Shown piece by piece: positions 16,322-25,309 of a stretch of 64,000 bases of DNA. Positions within the stretch are counted from its first letter, which is position 1; each line of letters opens with the position of its first letter. A model generated the notes under the pieces. The model made no database searches and was not told the origin of the DNA. It saw only the letters and a program-made list of their open reading frames with translations. Position numbers and translations under genes: made by a program. Origin of the DNA: JAKVBH01 sp049800955 (lineage in GTDB: Bacteria > Pseudomonadota > Alphaproteobacteria > Rhodobacterales > Rhodobacteraceae); contig NZ_JBNAGA010000004.1 in assembly GCF_049800955.1 (NCBI RefSeq), positions 1-64,000 of the forward strand. The letters are read 5' to 3'.

Positions 16322-17703
16322 AACTTTCAAAACGCGATTTTCTTCGCATGAGTGCTGCCGGTTTGGTGTGCATGCCGAATGCACTGTCTGCACAATCAGA
16401 CATGCGCGCGGTGACAGCCCGGGTCGCCGACATGCAGCTTTTACCTGACGACTACGGAAAAACGCAGATCTGGGGGTTCGATGGTATCGCACCGGGCCCG
16501 GAAATCCGGGTTATGCAAGGCGCGCGGGTACAGAGGCGTGTTATCAATGACTTACCCGATCCGACATCGACCCATTGGCACGGGATTCGCATCGACAATG
16601 CGATGGATGGAGTAGCGGGTTTGACGCAGGATGCCATTCGCCCCGGGGACAGCTTTGACTATGATTTCGTCGTCCCCGACGCGGGCACATACTGGTATCA
16701 CGCGCACAACCGCTCGTTCGAGCAGGTCGCACGTGGTCTTCAGGGTGCGCTGATCGTCGAAGAGCCGGAGCCGATCGATATCGACCGGGAAGAGGTCCTG
16801 ATCCTTGACGATTGGCGCATCGATCCGGAAACAGCTCAGATCGCGGATACCTTCGGGGCGATGCATGACCTCAGCCATGCCGGGCGCCTCGGGAACTACA
16901 TCACAACGAACGGCGTCTACAATCTCGCAAAGAGCGTGAAACGGCATGAGCGTCTGCGCTTGCGGCTGATCAATGCGTCCAACGCCCGGATTTTCCAACT
17001 CGCGCTGGAGGGGCTCGATGGCTGGATCGTGGCCATGGACGGGATGCCGCTGGCCACACCGCAACATGTGAAGGGTCCATTCCTGCTGTCGTCGGCACAA
17101 CGGGTGGACCTGATCGTCGACGTGACCGCAGAGGCCGGCAGCGCGGGCCATATCGTGCAATTGAGCCGCGATGAAAGCTTTTCTCAAGTGGCCTTCGAGG
17201 TGAAAGGCAACGGCACACGAGCGCGGCGCGAAACGCCTCAACCCCTGCCGCCGAATGCCCATGCCATGCCCGATCTGGCATCGGCAAGGGACATCGCGTT
17301 GCTGATGGAGGGCGGGGCCATGGGCGGCATGCGCGGTGCCATGATGGGCGGACGGATGTCTTCGATGCGCGACATGATGGAGGCAGGAAACTTCTGGGCC
17401 TTCAACGGCGCAGTGGGGGGCATGGATGGCCCGCCACTGGCGGAACTGTCGCGTGGCGAAACCGTCCGGCTGAAGATCACCAATGACACATCGTTTCCGC
17501 ATGCCATGCATCTTCATGGCATGCATTTTCACGAGATCGCACCCGATGGCAGCCTCGGCGCGCTGCGCGACACCACGCTGCTCGACCGGGGCGAAGTGCG
17601 CGATATTGCCTTCGTGGCAGACAACCCCGGAAAATGGCTGCTGCATTGCCATATGCTGTCACACGCGGCGTCCGGCATGATGGCATGGGTCAATGTGGCA
17701 TGA
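16318..17703 (+). CDS. Multicopper oxidase, CueO/PcoA type
   Basis: 461 residues from ATG 16318, with an exported leader (KRDFLRMSAAGLV). Copper ligands appear in order: HWHG (86-89), WYHAH (126-130), HLHGMHFH (398-405) and HCHMLSH (443-449), giving the T1 and trinuclear sites. A Met-rich insert (330-354, GGAMGGMRGAMMGGRM and following) matches the Cu(I)-binding loop of CueO-like cuprous oxidases. It would oxidise toxic Cu(I) in the periplasm. It overlaps copD upstream and the cytochrome c gene downstream. Confidence 0.95.
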   Translation: MKLSKRDFLRMSAAGLVCMPNALSAQSDMRAVTARVADMQLLPDDYGKTQIWGFDGIAPGPEIRVMQGARVQRRVINDLPDPTSTHWHGIRIDNAMDGVAGLTQDAIRPGDSFDYDFVVPDAGTYWYHAHNRSFEQVARGLQGALIVEEPEPIDIDREEVLILDDWRIDPETAQIADTFGAMHDLSHAGRLGNYITTNGVYNLAKSVKRHERLRLRLINASNARIFQLALEGLDGWIVAMDGMPLATPQHVKGPFLLSSAQRVDLIVDVTAEAGSAGHIVQLSRDESFSQVAFEVKGNGTRARRETPQPLPPNAHAMPDLASARDIALLMEGGAMGGMRGAMMGGRMSSMRDMMEAGNFWAFNGAVGGMDGPPLAELSRGETVRLKITNDTSFPHAMHLHGMHFHEIAPDGSLGALRDTTLLDRGEVRDIAFVADNPGKWLLHCHMLSHAASGMMAWVNVA

Positions 17704-18176
17704 GAGCTATGACTGCCATCCTGGGGATTGGTGTCCTGGCGGCGCTCGGAGCGGCGGCTTATGTCTGGACCGGGTCTGCCGGTGATGTCCAAAGCGGTGT
17801 GATGCCGGAAAGCGTCGATCTCGTCGCCGGCAAGGCGCTTTATGCCGAGACCTGTGCCGCGTGCCATGGGGTCAATCTGGAAGGTCAGGACAACTGGCGG
17901 AGTCCGGGCGAGGACGGTCGGCTGCCCGCACCACCCCATGATGAAACCGGTCACACCTGGCATCACGAAGACCAGGTTCTGTTTAACTACACGAGACTAG
18001 GAGGCCGCGAGATGATGGCGGCGCAAGGCATGGAGTTCGACAGCGGCATGCCCGGCTTCGGAGATCAACTCACCGATCAGGAAATCTGGAACATTCTCGG
18101 GTACATCAAGTCGACCTGGCCCGAGGAAATTCAGGACATGCAGGCCGCGCGCACTAAGGGCGTGGCGGTGAACTAG
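17700..18176 (+). CDS. Membrane-anchored or secreted c-type cytochrome
   Basis: 158 residues from ATG 17700 (ATGA overlap with the oxidase). An N-terminal hydrophobic segment (3-24) is followed by a single haem site CAACH (52-56) and a distal Met candidate in GMEFDSGMPGFGDQL. It resembles the small cytochromes coupled to multicopper oxidases and could accept or donate electrons during Cu(I) oxidation. It lies 10 bp before the DsbA-like gene. Confidence 0.88.
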   Translation: MRAMTAILGIGVLAALGAAAYVWTGSAGDVQSGVMPESVDLVAGKALYAETCAACHGVNLEGQDNWRSPGEDGRLPAPPHDETGHTWHHEDQVLFNYTRLGGREMMAAQGMEFDSGMPGFGDQLTDQEIWNILGYIKSTWPEEIQDMQAARTKGVAVN

Positions 18177-18186
18177 GAGAACGCTC

Positions 18187-18915
18187 ATGAAGATCGCAAC
18201 GGCAATGGCACTGGTTGTCACTCTGGTTATCCCACTCGCGTCTCATGCCGACGCACTCAACGAAGACCGGGTCAAGGAATTGGTTCTGGAGGCCATCCGC
18301 GAAAACCCGGAAATCGTCCTCGAGGCGGTTCAGATCATTGAACAGCGTGAACAGGCGCGGCAGGCGGCCGCAGCGGCGAGTGTCCTCTCCGAAAACCGCG
18401 ATCTCCTCGAGAACGACCCGAACGCGCCGGTTCTCGGGAATCCAGACGGCGACGTCACGGTCGTGGAGTTCTTCGATTACAACTGTCCCTATTGTCGTCG
18501 GGTGAAGCCGCATATCGAAGCACTGCTGGACGAAGACCCCAACGTGAAGCTGGTCTATCGAGAGTGGCCGATCCTCGGTGATGGCTCGGTGTTTGCCGCG
18601 CGCGCCGCATTGGCCGCGCGAGAGCAGGGCAAATACGAGGAGTTTCACTGGGCGTTGATGGGCATGCAAGGCCGGGCCGAGGAAGCGTCCGTCATCCAGG
18701 TCGCACAGGAGATTGGTTTGGATATCGCGCAGCTGCGACGGGACATGCAGGCGCCTGAGATCGATGCCCATATCGCGGCGTCAATGGAGATGAGCCGCCA
18801 GCTCGGCTTCAATGGCACCCCGTCTTTCGTGATCGGAGATGCGCTGGTTCCGGGCGTCATCGAGGCAGATCAAATGATCCGTCTCACCCAAGAGGCGCGG
18901 GCTATGAAGAAATAG
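18187..18915 (+). CDS. DsbA/ScsC-like periplasmic thiol oxidoreductase
   Basis: 242 residues. The signal peptide ends SHA-DA; a helical, charged segment (25-75) precedes a thioredoxin-like DsbA domain with active site CPYC (100-103) and the cis-Pro region NGTPSFVIGD. The N-terminal helical segment resembles the oligomerisation region of ScsC/BdbD-like proteins used in copper tolerance. It is the last gene of the cop operon and overlaps the convergent HMA gene by 14 bp. It probably repairs copper-induced wrong disulfides or buffers copper. Confidence 0.9.
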   Translation: MKIATAMALVVTLVIPLASHADALNEDRVKELVLEAIRENPEIVLEAVQIIEQREQARQAAAAASVLSENRDLLENDPNAPVLGNPDGDVTVVEFFDYNCPYCRRVKPHIEALLDEDPNVKLVYREWPILGDGSVFAARAALAAREQGKYEEFHWALMGMQGRAEEASVIQVAQEIGLDIAQLRRDMQAPEIDAHIAASMEMSRQLGFNGTPSFVIGDALVPGVIEADQMIRLTQEARAMKK

Positions 18916-19102
18916 GTTCAGCTGCGTATCCGGCAGTTTTGATCGCCTCGACGACAGCACTGATCGTGCACGACGTGTCCACATCGACCGTTCGCGAGTC
19001 TAGGTTAGCCCTAACGCTCGCCGAAGTGTCCAGGGCCGTGATCTCTTTGGTGATCGCTGCGGTACAATGACCGCATCTCATGTCCGGAACGTGAAGTCGC
19101 AT
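18902..19102 (-). CDS. Heavy-metal-associated (HMA) domain protein, CopZ-like
   Basis: 66 residues from ATG 19102, with an AAGGGGG ribosome site. The single HMA fold carries MRCGHC (residues 8-13), the CxxC Cu(I) site, and the usual length and beta-alpha-beta pattern of copper chaperones. It would deliver cytosolic Cu(I) to CopA or a regulator. It follows the DUF2933 gene leftward and overlaps the end of the DsbA-like gene on the other strand. Confidence 0.9.
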   Translation of the reverse strand: MRLHVPDMRCGHCTAAITKEITALDTSASVRANLDSRTVDVDTSCTISAVVEAIKTAGYAAEPISS

Positions 19103-19155
19103 GGAGCCCCCTTTCTTTCACCAGATGAGAGACGGGGCTTCCGGTTAGTAGAAGG

Positions 19156-19449
19156 TCAAGCGTCCATTGATGTCTGGACAGGGATTTTTGCCACGCCGGG
19201 CGCGTCGCTGTCCGATGACTTGCTGCCTCCATGACAGGACTTCCCCATGAAGAAGAACATCACGCCATGTGCGCCGAGGCAAAGGACGATCGGGATTAGA
19301 GCGCCGAAACTGCCCGGCAGGCCAGAAACTGTGCCGCCGCGGGCAAAGAAAACAAGCAGTGGAAGCAGCATCACCGCGCAGCACACCCACATGCCGACGT
19401 GCATCATCTTTGAATTCTGCAGCTGCTTTTCTTGATCTGACATATTCAT
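19156..19449 (-). CDS. DUF2933-like small membrane protein
   Basis: 97 residues with two transmembrane helices separated by a Gly-rich loop, and GAHGVMFFFMGKSCHGG near the end. This resembles DUF2933 proteins, short membrane proteins that accompany copper ATPases and DUF411 genes. It is first in a leftward pair with the HMA protein and divergent from the copper ATPase; the gap holds both a tandem TACA element and a CueR-type promoter. Confidence 0.8.
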   Translation of the reverse strand: MNMSDQEKQLQNSKMMHVGMWVCCAVMLLPLLVFFARGGTVSGLPGSFGALIPIVLCLGAHGVMFFFMGKSCHGGSKSSDSDAPGVAKIPVQTSMDA

Positions 19450-19499
19450 CGAACATACTCCTACCTCGGAGATAGCGCACCAATCGCTCGTGCGACAAG

Positions 19500-19519
19500 T
19501 TTACAAATCGATACATTTC
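19500..19519. promoter_or_regulatory. Tandem TTACAAA/GATACAT element in the DUF2933-copA gap
   Basis: TTACAAATCGATACATTTC has TACA at 19502-19505 and 19512-19515, a 10-bp step. It is nearly identical to the element at 26156 and carries the same half-sites as 12019 and 14352. It is 50 bp from the DUF2933 start, so it may serve the leftward genes. Confidence 0.55.
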
Positions 19520-19594
19520 AATCGGAAACAGGGGTTTAGAGAGACTGTAGGTTGCTGCTGTGCCGGCCCCAAAAAGAAACCTCCGATAAACCCC

Positions 19595-19625
19595 TTGAGC
19601 TTCCAGTGACTGGAAGCCCTATATC
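19595..19625 (+). promoter_or_regulatory. CueR-type promoter of the copper ATPase
   Basis: TTGAGC (-35) and TATATC (-10) are separated by 19 bp, the long spacer typical of MerR-family promoters. The spacer contains the dyad GCTTCCAG-TGA-CTGGAAGC (19599-19617), which fits CueR boxes. The copA start lies 32 bp further on. Confidence 0.85.
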
Positions 19626-19656
19626 TGTCTCGAGCACGCAATCGAGGTAACACGCC

Positions 19657-22167
19657 ATGACCGACACCAGCCAAACAACGCTCAGCATCGAAGGCATGAC
19701 CTGTGCATCCTGCGTGGGACGTGTTGAAAAGGCCTTGGCGGGGCTCGACGGGGTTTCCGAAGTCGCCGTCAACCTCGCGTCTGAGACGGCGCGCCTTTCG
19801 CTGGATGATCCGTCTCGGCTTACCGACGCCACGCAGACGCTTGCCTCCTTGGGGTATCCCGCGCGGACATCCAAGGTCACCTTGAACATTGCGTCCATGT
19901 CCTGCGCATCCTGCGTCGGACGGGTGGACAAGGCACTGGCGGACGTGCCCGGAGTGCTTTCCGTCAGCGTGAACCTGGCGGCAGAAACGGCGACGGTTGA
20001 GTATCTCGAGGGCGCGGTGTCCTTGGGCAACTTGATGGCCGCATCGGCGGCGATTGGTTATCCGGCCGAGATTGCAGAGGCGCAGGCGAGCCAGTCTCGC
20101 GTCGCACGCAAGGCAGAAGAAGCCGACGGACTGCGCCGCAGCGTCCTTTTGGCAGCAATTCTAACGCTCCCGGTCTTCATCCTAGAAATGGGCTCCCATC
20201 TTATTCCGGCATTTCATCACTTGGTGATGACGACGATTGGTCTCCAAACGTCTTGGATCATCCAGTTCATCCTCGCAACATTCGTCCTCTTCGGGCCGGG
20301 ACGCCATTTCTACACCAAGGGGTTTCCCGCGCTTTTCAAGGGCGCGCCGGACATGAACAGCCTCGTCGCCGTCGGCACCGGCGCGGCCTGGGGATACTCC
20401 GTGGTCGCAACCTTTCTTCCCGGACTTCTGCCAGAAGGGGTACGCGCGGTCTATTTCGAAGCCGCAGCGGTCATTGTCGTCCTTATCCTGATTGGCCGCT
20501 GGCTCGAGGCACGCGCCAAGGGCCGCACCGGCGCCGCGATTCAGGCTCTGCTTGGCCTGCAGGTGCGCACCGCGCGCGTCGTCCGGGGTGGTGACACGGT
20601 AGAGGTCGATGTCGAAGCACTCGCCGTCGGCGATGTGATCCTGGTCCGACCGGGTGAGCGGATCCCTGTGGACGGCGAGGTGACCGAGGGATCCAGCAAT
20701 GTGGATGAGAGCATGATTACCGGAGAGCCTGTGCCCGTGCAGAAGGCTGCAGGTGCCGCCGTAACGGGCGGGACCGTCAACGGCACAGGGAGCCTGACGT
20801 TCAAGGCCGCACGGGTCGGGTCGGATACCACGCTCGCACAGATCATCCGCATGGTCGAGGAGGCGCAAGGCGCCAAACTGCCCATCCAGGGCCTTGTTGA
20901 CCGCGTGACACTATGGTTCGTGCCTGCGGTCATGGCGCTGTCCGCGCTCACGGTGATGGTCTGGTTGCTTGTCGGACCGGACCCGGCTTTGACCTTTGCG
21001 CTGGTGGCCGGCGTCTCGGTTCTGATTATCGCCTGTCCTTGCGCCATGGGCTTGGCCACGCCCACGTCGATTATGGTGGGAACGGGGCGCGCCGCAGAGA
21101 TGGGGGTGCTGTTCCGTAAGGGCGATGCGCTCCAGGCCCTGTCCGAAGTCGATGTCATCGCGCTCGACAAGACGGGGACTGTCACCGAAGGCCAGCCGTC
21201 GCTGACCGATCTGGTTACCGCCGACGGTTTCGACCGAGACAAAGTGCTGAGCCTAATCGCCGCTGTTGAGGCCCAGTCTGAGCATCCCATCGCCGAAGCT
21301 ATTGTCCGCGGCGCGCAGACAGAAGGGATCGCCGTTCCAAATGCCACGGGCTTCCGGTCGATCACGGGTTATGGCGTCGCCGCGACCGTCGAAGGACAGG
21401 AGGTGATGGTCGGCGCGGACCGCTACATGGACCGCGAAGGCATCGATATCGCCGCTTTGGTCGAAACGGAAGCCGAGCTGGCAGGGCGGGGCCGGACAGC
21501 GCTTTATGCGGCTATCGACGGCAAACTGGCCGCAGTGATCGCCGTGGCAGACCCCGTGAAACCCGCCAGCCAGGAAGCCGTTGCAGCCCTGCACGCGCGC
21601 GGTTTCAAGGTTGCGATGATCACCGGAGACAAACGCGAGACGGCGGAGGCCATCGCGCGCGAAACCGGAATCGACCATGTCATCGCGGGAGTCCTGCCGG
21701 ATGGCAAGGTCGCAGCGCTCGACGATCTGCGCGCGGGAGACCGAAAGATTGCTTTCGTCGGCGACGGCATCAATGATGCACCGGCCCTGGCCCATGCGGA
21801 TGTCGGCATCGCCATCGGCACCGGAACCGATGTCGCCATCGAATCCGCCGATGTGGTCTTGATGTCAGGCGATCTGCGCGGCGTGGTGAATGCGGTCGAG
21901 GTTTCCAGGCGCACCATGACCAACATTCGCCAGAACCTCGTCTGGGCCTTTGGCTACAATGTCGCGCTGATCCCGGTCGCCGCCGGGGTTCTCTATCCGG
22001 CCTTTGGTTTGCTTCTTTCCCCGGTCTTCGCGGCGGGTGCGATGGCCCTGTCGTCGGTATCGGTTCTGACAAACGCCCTGCGTCTGCGCCGCATCGCGCC
22101 GGCCTTGCGTGAAGACAGAGACATCACCGCACCACGGATCAGTGCACAGACCCAACCCGCAGAATAG
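19657..22167 (+). CDS. copA: Copper-exporting P1B-type ATPase (CopA)
   Basis: 836 residues. Two N-terminal HMA domains carry CASC at 16-19 and 83-86. Eight membrane helices follow, with the ion-site CPC at 460-462 (IACPCAMGLATPTS). The phosphorylation motif DKTGT lies at 504-508, then GDGINDAPALAHADVGIAIG. The Cu(I)-specific C-terminal signatures YNVALIPVAAG and MALSSVSVLTNALRLRR are present. It pumps Cu(I) from the cytosol to the periplasm, where the multicopper oxidase can act. Transcription comes from the CueR-type promoter, and cueR follows 12 bp downstream. Confidence 0.97.
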   Translation: MTDTSQTTLSIEGMTCASCVGRVEKALAGLDGVSEVAVNLASETARLSLDDPSRLTDATQTLASLGYPARTSKVTLNIASMSCASCVGRVDKALADVPGVLSVSVNLAAETATVEYLEGAVSLGNLMAASAAIGYPAEIAEAQASQSRVARKAEEADGLRRSVLLAAILTLPVFILEMGSHLIPAFHHLVMTTIGLQTSWIIQFILATFVLFGPGRHFYTKGFPALFKGAPDMNSLVAVGTGAAWGYSVVATFLPGLLPEGVRAVYFEAAAVIVVLILIGRWLEARAKGRTGAAIQALLGLQVRTARVVRGGDTVEVDVEALAVGDVILVRPGERIPVDGEVTEGSSNVDESMITGEPVPVQKAAGAAVTGGTVNGTGSLTFKAARVGSDTTLAQIIRMVEEAQGAKLPIQGLVDRVTLWFVPAVMALSALTVMVWLLVGPDPALTFALVAGVSVLIIACPCAMGLATPTSIMVGTGRAAEMGVLFRKGDALQALSEVDVIALDKTGTVTEGQPSLTDLVTADGFDRDKVLSLIAAVEAQSEHPIAEAIVRGAQTEGIAVPNATGFRSITGYGVAATVEGQEVMVGADRYMDREGIDIAALVETEAELAGRGRTALYAAIDGKLAAVIAVADPVKPASQEAVAALHARGFKVAMITGDKRETAEAIARETGIDHVIAGVLPDGKVAALDDLRAGDRKIAFVGDGINDAPALAHADVGIAIGTGTDVAIESADVVLMSGDLRGVVNAVEVSRRTMTNIRQNLVWAFGYNVALIPVAAGVLYPAFGLLLSPVFAAGAMALSSVSVLTNALRLRRIAPALREDRDITAPRISAQTQPAE

Positions 22168-22179
22168 GAGGATCGTCTC

Positions 22180-22581
22180 ATGAACATTGGAGAAGTTGCA
22201 GAGCGGTCCGGCATCCCGCCCAAAACCATCCGCTACTACGAGGATATCGGCCTGGTCAGGCCGCAGCGCAGCGGCAACGGATACCGTGCGTTCCGCGAGA
22301 CCGATCTGCACAAGCTTGCGTTTCTGGGTCGCGCGCGCGCGCTCGGGTTCTCGATCGAGGATTGCCGCAATCTCTTGAGCCTTTACGAGGATGAAACGCG
22401 GGAAAGTGCCCAGGTAAAGACCATAGCTGAAGAGCACCTGAGAGCGATCGACGACAAGATTGCCCAGCTTCAGGAGATGCACGAGACGCTGTCTCATCTC
22501 GTCGAGGCCTGTCACGGAGATCACCGGCCGGATTGCCCGATCTTGAAGGATCTCTCTGGTGAATTGAAGAACCTCCCCTGA
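22180..22581 (+). CDS. cueR: CueR-type MerR-family copper regulator
   Basis: 133 residues. The N-terminal winged helix reads MNIGEVAERSGIPPKTIRYYEDIGL. The long dimer helix follows, with a C-terminal metal loop bearing C111 and C119 (ACHGDHRPDCPI). No Cys is present near residue 77, the position where divalent-metal MerR proteins have one, so it should sense monovalent Cu(I)/Ag(I). It is co-transcribed with copA and probably activates the 19-bp-spacer promoter at 19595. Confidence 0.95.
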   Translation: MNIGEVAERSGIPPKTIRYYEDIGLVRPQRSGNGYRAFRETDLHKLAFLGRARALGFSIEDCRNLLSLYEDETRESAQVKTIAEEHLRAIDDKIAQLQEMHETLSHLVEACHGDHRPDCPILKDLSGELKNLP

Positions 22582-22663
22582 AAACGCATCTGGTTTAGGA
22601 AGCCTCCAGCGCCGGACGTTTGATTCTGAAAAGGGCGCGGGAGCTCCAGCGTAAGAAATGGCG

Positions 22664-24778
22664 TCATTCCCTAGCAAGACTGCGCACAGAAGCGGTGTCG
22701 AGCGCGTCGATCACGGCCTGTGGTGTCAGTATCTCCGGGAGTGCAATACCAGAAGGCGCCCCCGGGCCGAAGACGATATTGAAAGGGATACCGTAGCGGT
22801 CATACCGCTCGAGAAACCGCGTGATGTTGTCATCCGGCCTCGTCCAATCCGCTTGCATGGCGATCACGGAACCGCCGCGCAACCGCGCACGCACTGGATC
22901 CCTGTCGAGCACGAGAGACTTGTTGGCTTTGCAGGTCAGACACCAATCTGCAGTCACATCGACGAACACGATCTCTCCCTCAGAGACGCGGCGCGCGATG
23001 CCGAGAGGTTCGAAATTCTGCCAGTGAGATGTCGCATCAACCCCCGGAGTGGTGCGGTCAGGGGTTGAGATGAGACCTGCCCCGAAAATCGCCAGAAAAA
23101 CACAGGCGCTTAGAACCGCACGCCGTACCCATTGGTTTGCCTGTGGGATTGATGCGGCGACGATGAACACAGCTGTGAGTGCCGAGATAAAGGCAGCTGC
23201 CCGCCCACCCGCCACGCCGATAAGAACGAACAAGAGCCATGCGGCTGTTGCCAGCAACAGACCGCCAAGAAGGATCCTGACCAGAAGCATCCATCGCCCG
23301 GGCCGGGGCAGTCGCGTGACCAACTCGGGACGTGCGGCAATGACGAGGTAGGGGAGGGCCAGTCCAAGACCGAGCGCCGTGAATATCACCATCACGTCCA
23401 GTGATGTACCCGCGAGCGCAAAGGTAATCGCGGTGCCGAGAAACGGTGCGGAACACGGCGTAGCGAGGATGGCCGCAAGCAGTCCGGTGCCAAAGTCTGA
23501 GATGTACCCGGCTCTGGCACTGCTTGCACCCAGGCGGTCTTGAAGGGCCGCGGGCAGGGTTATCTCGAATGCACCGAAGAGATTGGCGGCAAAGACGGCG
23601 ATGACCATGAACATCAGCGTCACGAAGACCGGATTTTGGAATTGTATACCCCAGCCGACAGATACTCCGATCCATTGAAGAAACACTAAGGCAGCCGCAA
23701 GCGCCCAGACAAATGTCAGTACCCCCAAAGCTGAAAACAGGAATCCGTTGCGCGTCATCTGCCGGGTTTGACCGGTTGCCTTCAAAACGGATGTGAGCTT
23801 GATCGATAGAACGGGTAACACGCAGGGCATGACATTCAGGATCAGACCACCGAGAAAGGCGATGGCGGCCACCGCCACGACTTTCAGCACACTCGCGCGA
23901 GGGTTCGCGCTTGAAAACGGTGGGGCAGGGGGATCTGAGGTAAGAGTGATCGGCGCCGTGATTGCACGTGCGGTGTCTGTGATCGTCAACGAAGGCTCTG
24001 CGTGCTCTTCGGTCCAGGCGTTGATCGGTATTTGTGCCCAGAGTTCCGTTCTATCGCGATCCAATCGGATATCTGGTTTGCCAAAGGTCACAAGGGGTCC
24101 GAATTCCGGGAACACGTCGACTTTACCGAACGGCGTGTCGCTCGTTGCCATAACTATGAGAGCCGAGTCGCGCGAATCGAGGGCCGTGACCGATATCCTG
24201 ATGTCGCTGTTCTCGGGTACCGCGGGAACGCGATCGGCATAAGTAGCAATCTGGCGAGCCGAGTCTGTATCGATCCCGATGCCTTGTGGCAGGGCGAGTG
24301 AAAGTTCGAAGTCATGAGGCACACAGACCGTCGAACATGTCAGCAAGGACACGCGGGCACGCAGTTCCAGAGGGTGGCCGGCGTCCTCAAGTCTCGCGCG
24401 GATCGGCAAGACAACCCGACCTGAATAGCCGAAGTTCTCGATCCCGAAGGCCTCGAAACGTTCCGGCGCGGGCCAGAGGAGCTCGGCGGATTTCAGATTG
24501 GTTGAACCCGACCAGTTGATCTCGGGTGCCAAGCCAACCTCGCCGGGCGTACGCCAGTATCCTTTCCAGCCCTCGCCGTACTCCAAGGCCAATCCGAGGG
24601 AAACGGAGGCGGCATCCGGCGCAATCCCGTCTTCGGCCGAGATCAGACGCGCCGTGACCGCAGGATTTGAAAAAGTCTCGGATTCCGCGGCATGGGCACC
24701 ATCGAAGACGAGGATGCTTACGCAACCCAAAACAATCGACAGCAATCCAGCCCAGATTTGAGAAACCGCTCCCTTCAT
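22664..24778 (-). CDS. ScsB/DsbD-like thiol:disulfide interchange protein
   Basis: 704 residues. A signal peptide is followed by a large periplasmic domain (about 30-290) with LLTCSTVCVPHD, then eight transmembrane helices that include PCVLPVLSIK and ATPCSAPFLGTA. A C-terminal thioredoxin-like domain carries CLTC (613-616). This layout matches ScsB-type DsbD, which moves reducing power from cytosolic thioredoxin to periplasmic partners such as ScsC and supports copper tolerance. It ends tail-to-tail with cueR and follows the rhodanese and DsbA-like genes leftward. Confidence 0.92.
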   Translation of the reverse strand: MKGAVSQIWAGLLSIVLGCVSILVFDGAHAAESETFSNPAVTARLISAEDGIAPDAASVSLGLALEYGEGWKGYWRTPGEVGLAPEINWSGSTNLKSAELLWPAPERFEAFGIENFGYSGRVVLPIRARLEDAGHPLELRARVSLLTCSTVCVPHDFELSLALPQGIGIDTDSARQIATYADRVPAVPENSDIRISVTALDSRDSALIVMATSDTPFGKVDVFPEFGPLVTFGKPDIRLDRDRTELWAQIPINAWTEEHAEPSLTITDTARAITAPITLTSDPPAPPFSSANPRASVLKVVAVAAIAFLGGLILNVMPCVLPVLSIKLTSVLKATGQTRQMTRNGFLFSALGVLTFVWALAAALVFLQWIGVSVGWGIQFQNPVFVTLMFMVIAVFAANLFGAFEITLPAALQDRLGASSARAGYISDFGTGLLAAILATPCSAPFLGTAITFALAGTSLDVMVIFTALGLGLALPYLVIAARPELVTRLPRPGRWMLLVRILLGGLLLATAAWLLFVLIGVAGGRAAAFISALTAVFIVAASIPQANQWVRRAVLSACVFLAIFGAGLISTPDRTTPGVDATSHWQNFEPLGIARRVSEGEIVFVDVTADWCLTCKANKSLVLDRDPVRARLRGGSVIAMQADWTRPDDNITRFLERYDRYGIPFNIVFGPGAPSGIALPEILTPQAVIDALDTASVRSLARE

Positions 24779-24794
24779 GGACGCGGACCCACGA

Positions 24795-25250
24795 TCAACG
24801 GAGAACGTCCGGCAGATTGGCCAAGGCCGCCTCCAGATCCATCACAGGCAAACCCCGTGCGATCCAGCCTGGCCCTTTCAGTGATCCCAACATGCCTTCT
24901 GAGACATCGATGAAGCCCGGGTATCCCGCTCGATTTAGAGCGCTCAAGAGACGGCCACTCCGCCCTCCGGTGGCACAGATCAAGGCGATTGGTTTTTCGC
25001 CGGACAGATCGCGTGCAGCCAACAACCTCTGCTCAAACCTCGGTTCATGCATGCTGATCGGCCAAGCGTCTTTCGCCACAGCTGTCTCCATCCACTCAAC
25101 GCGTGAACGAATATCAATCAGGGAAATCTCGCCCTGCGCCAACGCGGCCGAGGCTTCGACGGCTGACCAGACTTTGCGCGTGGCGGCCGTCACAGAAAAG
25201 GGGACCATGACCAACGCAGAAGCTAGTAGGATGAAGTGCCGTCTATGCAT
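24795..25250 (-). CDS. Exported rhodanese-like protein
   Basis: 151 residues with a signal peptide (HFILLASALVMVPFSVTA). One rhodanese domain carries the active-site loop ICATGGRSGR with catalytic C92, preceded by LIDIRSRVEW. Periplasmic rhodaneses can move sulfane sulfur or bind soft metals. It lies 16 bp before the ScsB-like gene and 59 bp after the DsbA-like gene, so it is probably part of the same thiol-redox operon. Confidence 0.9.
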   Translation of the reverse strand: MHRRHFILLASALVMVPFSVTAATRKVWSAVEASAALAQGEISLIDIRSRVEWMETAVAKDAWPISMHEPRFEQRLLAARDLSGEKPIALICATGGRSGRLLSALNRAGYPGFIDVSEGMLGSLKGPGWIARGLPVMDLEAALANLPDVLR

Positions 25251-25309
25251 TCCGTCTCCAATTTCGATAGAAGAGGAAGGCGGAGAGAACAGCAGACAGC
25301 ATAGGTTTG

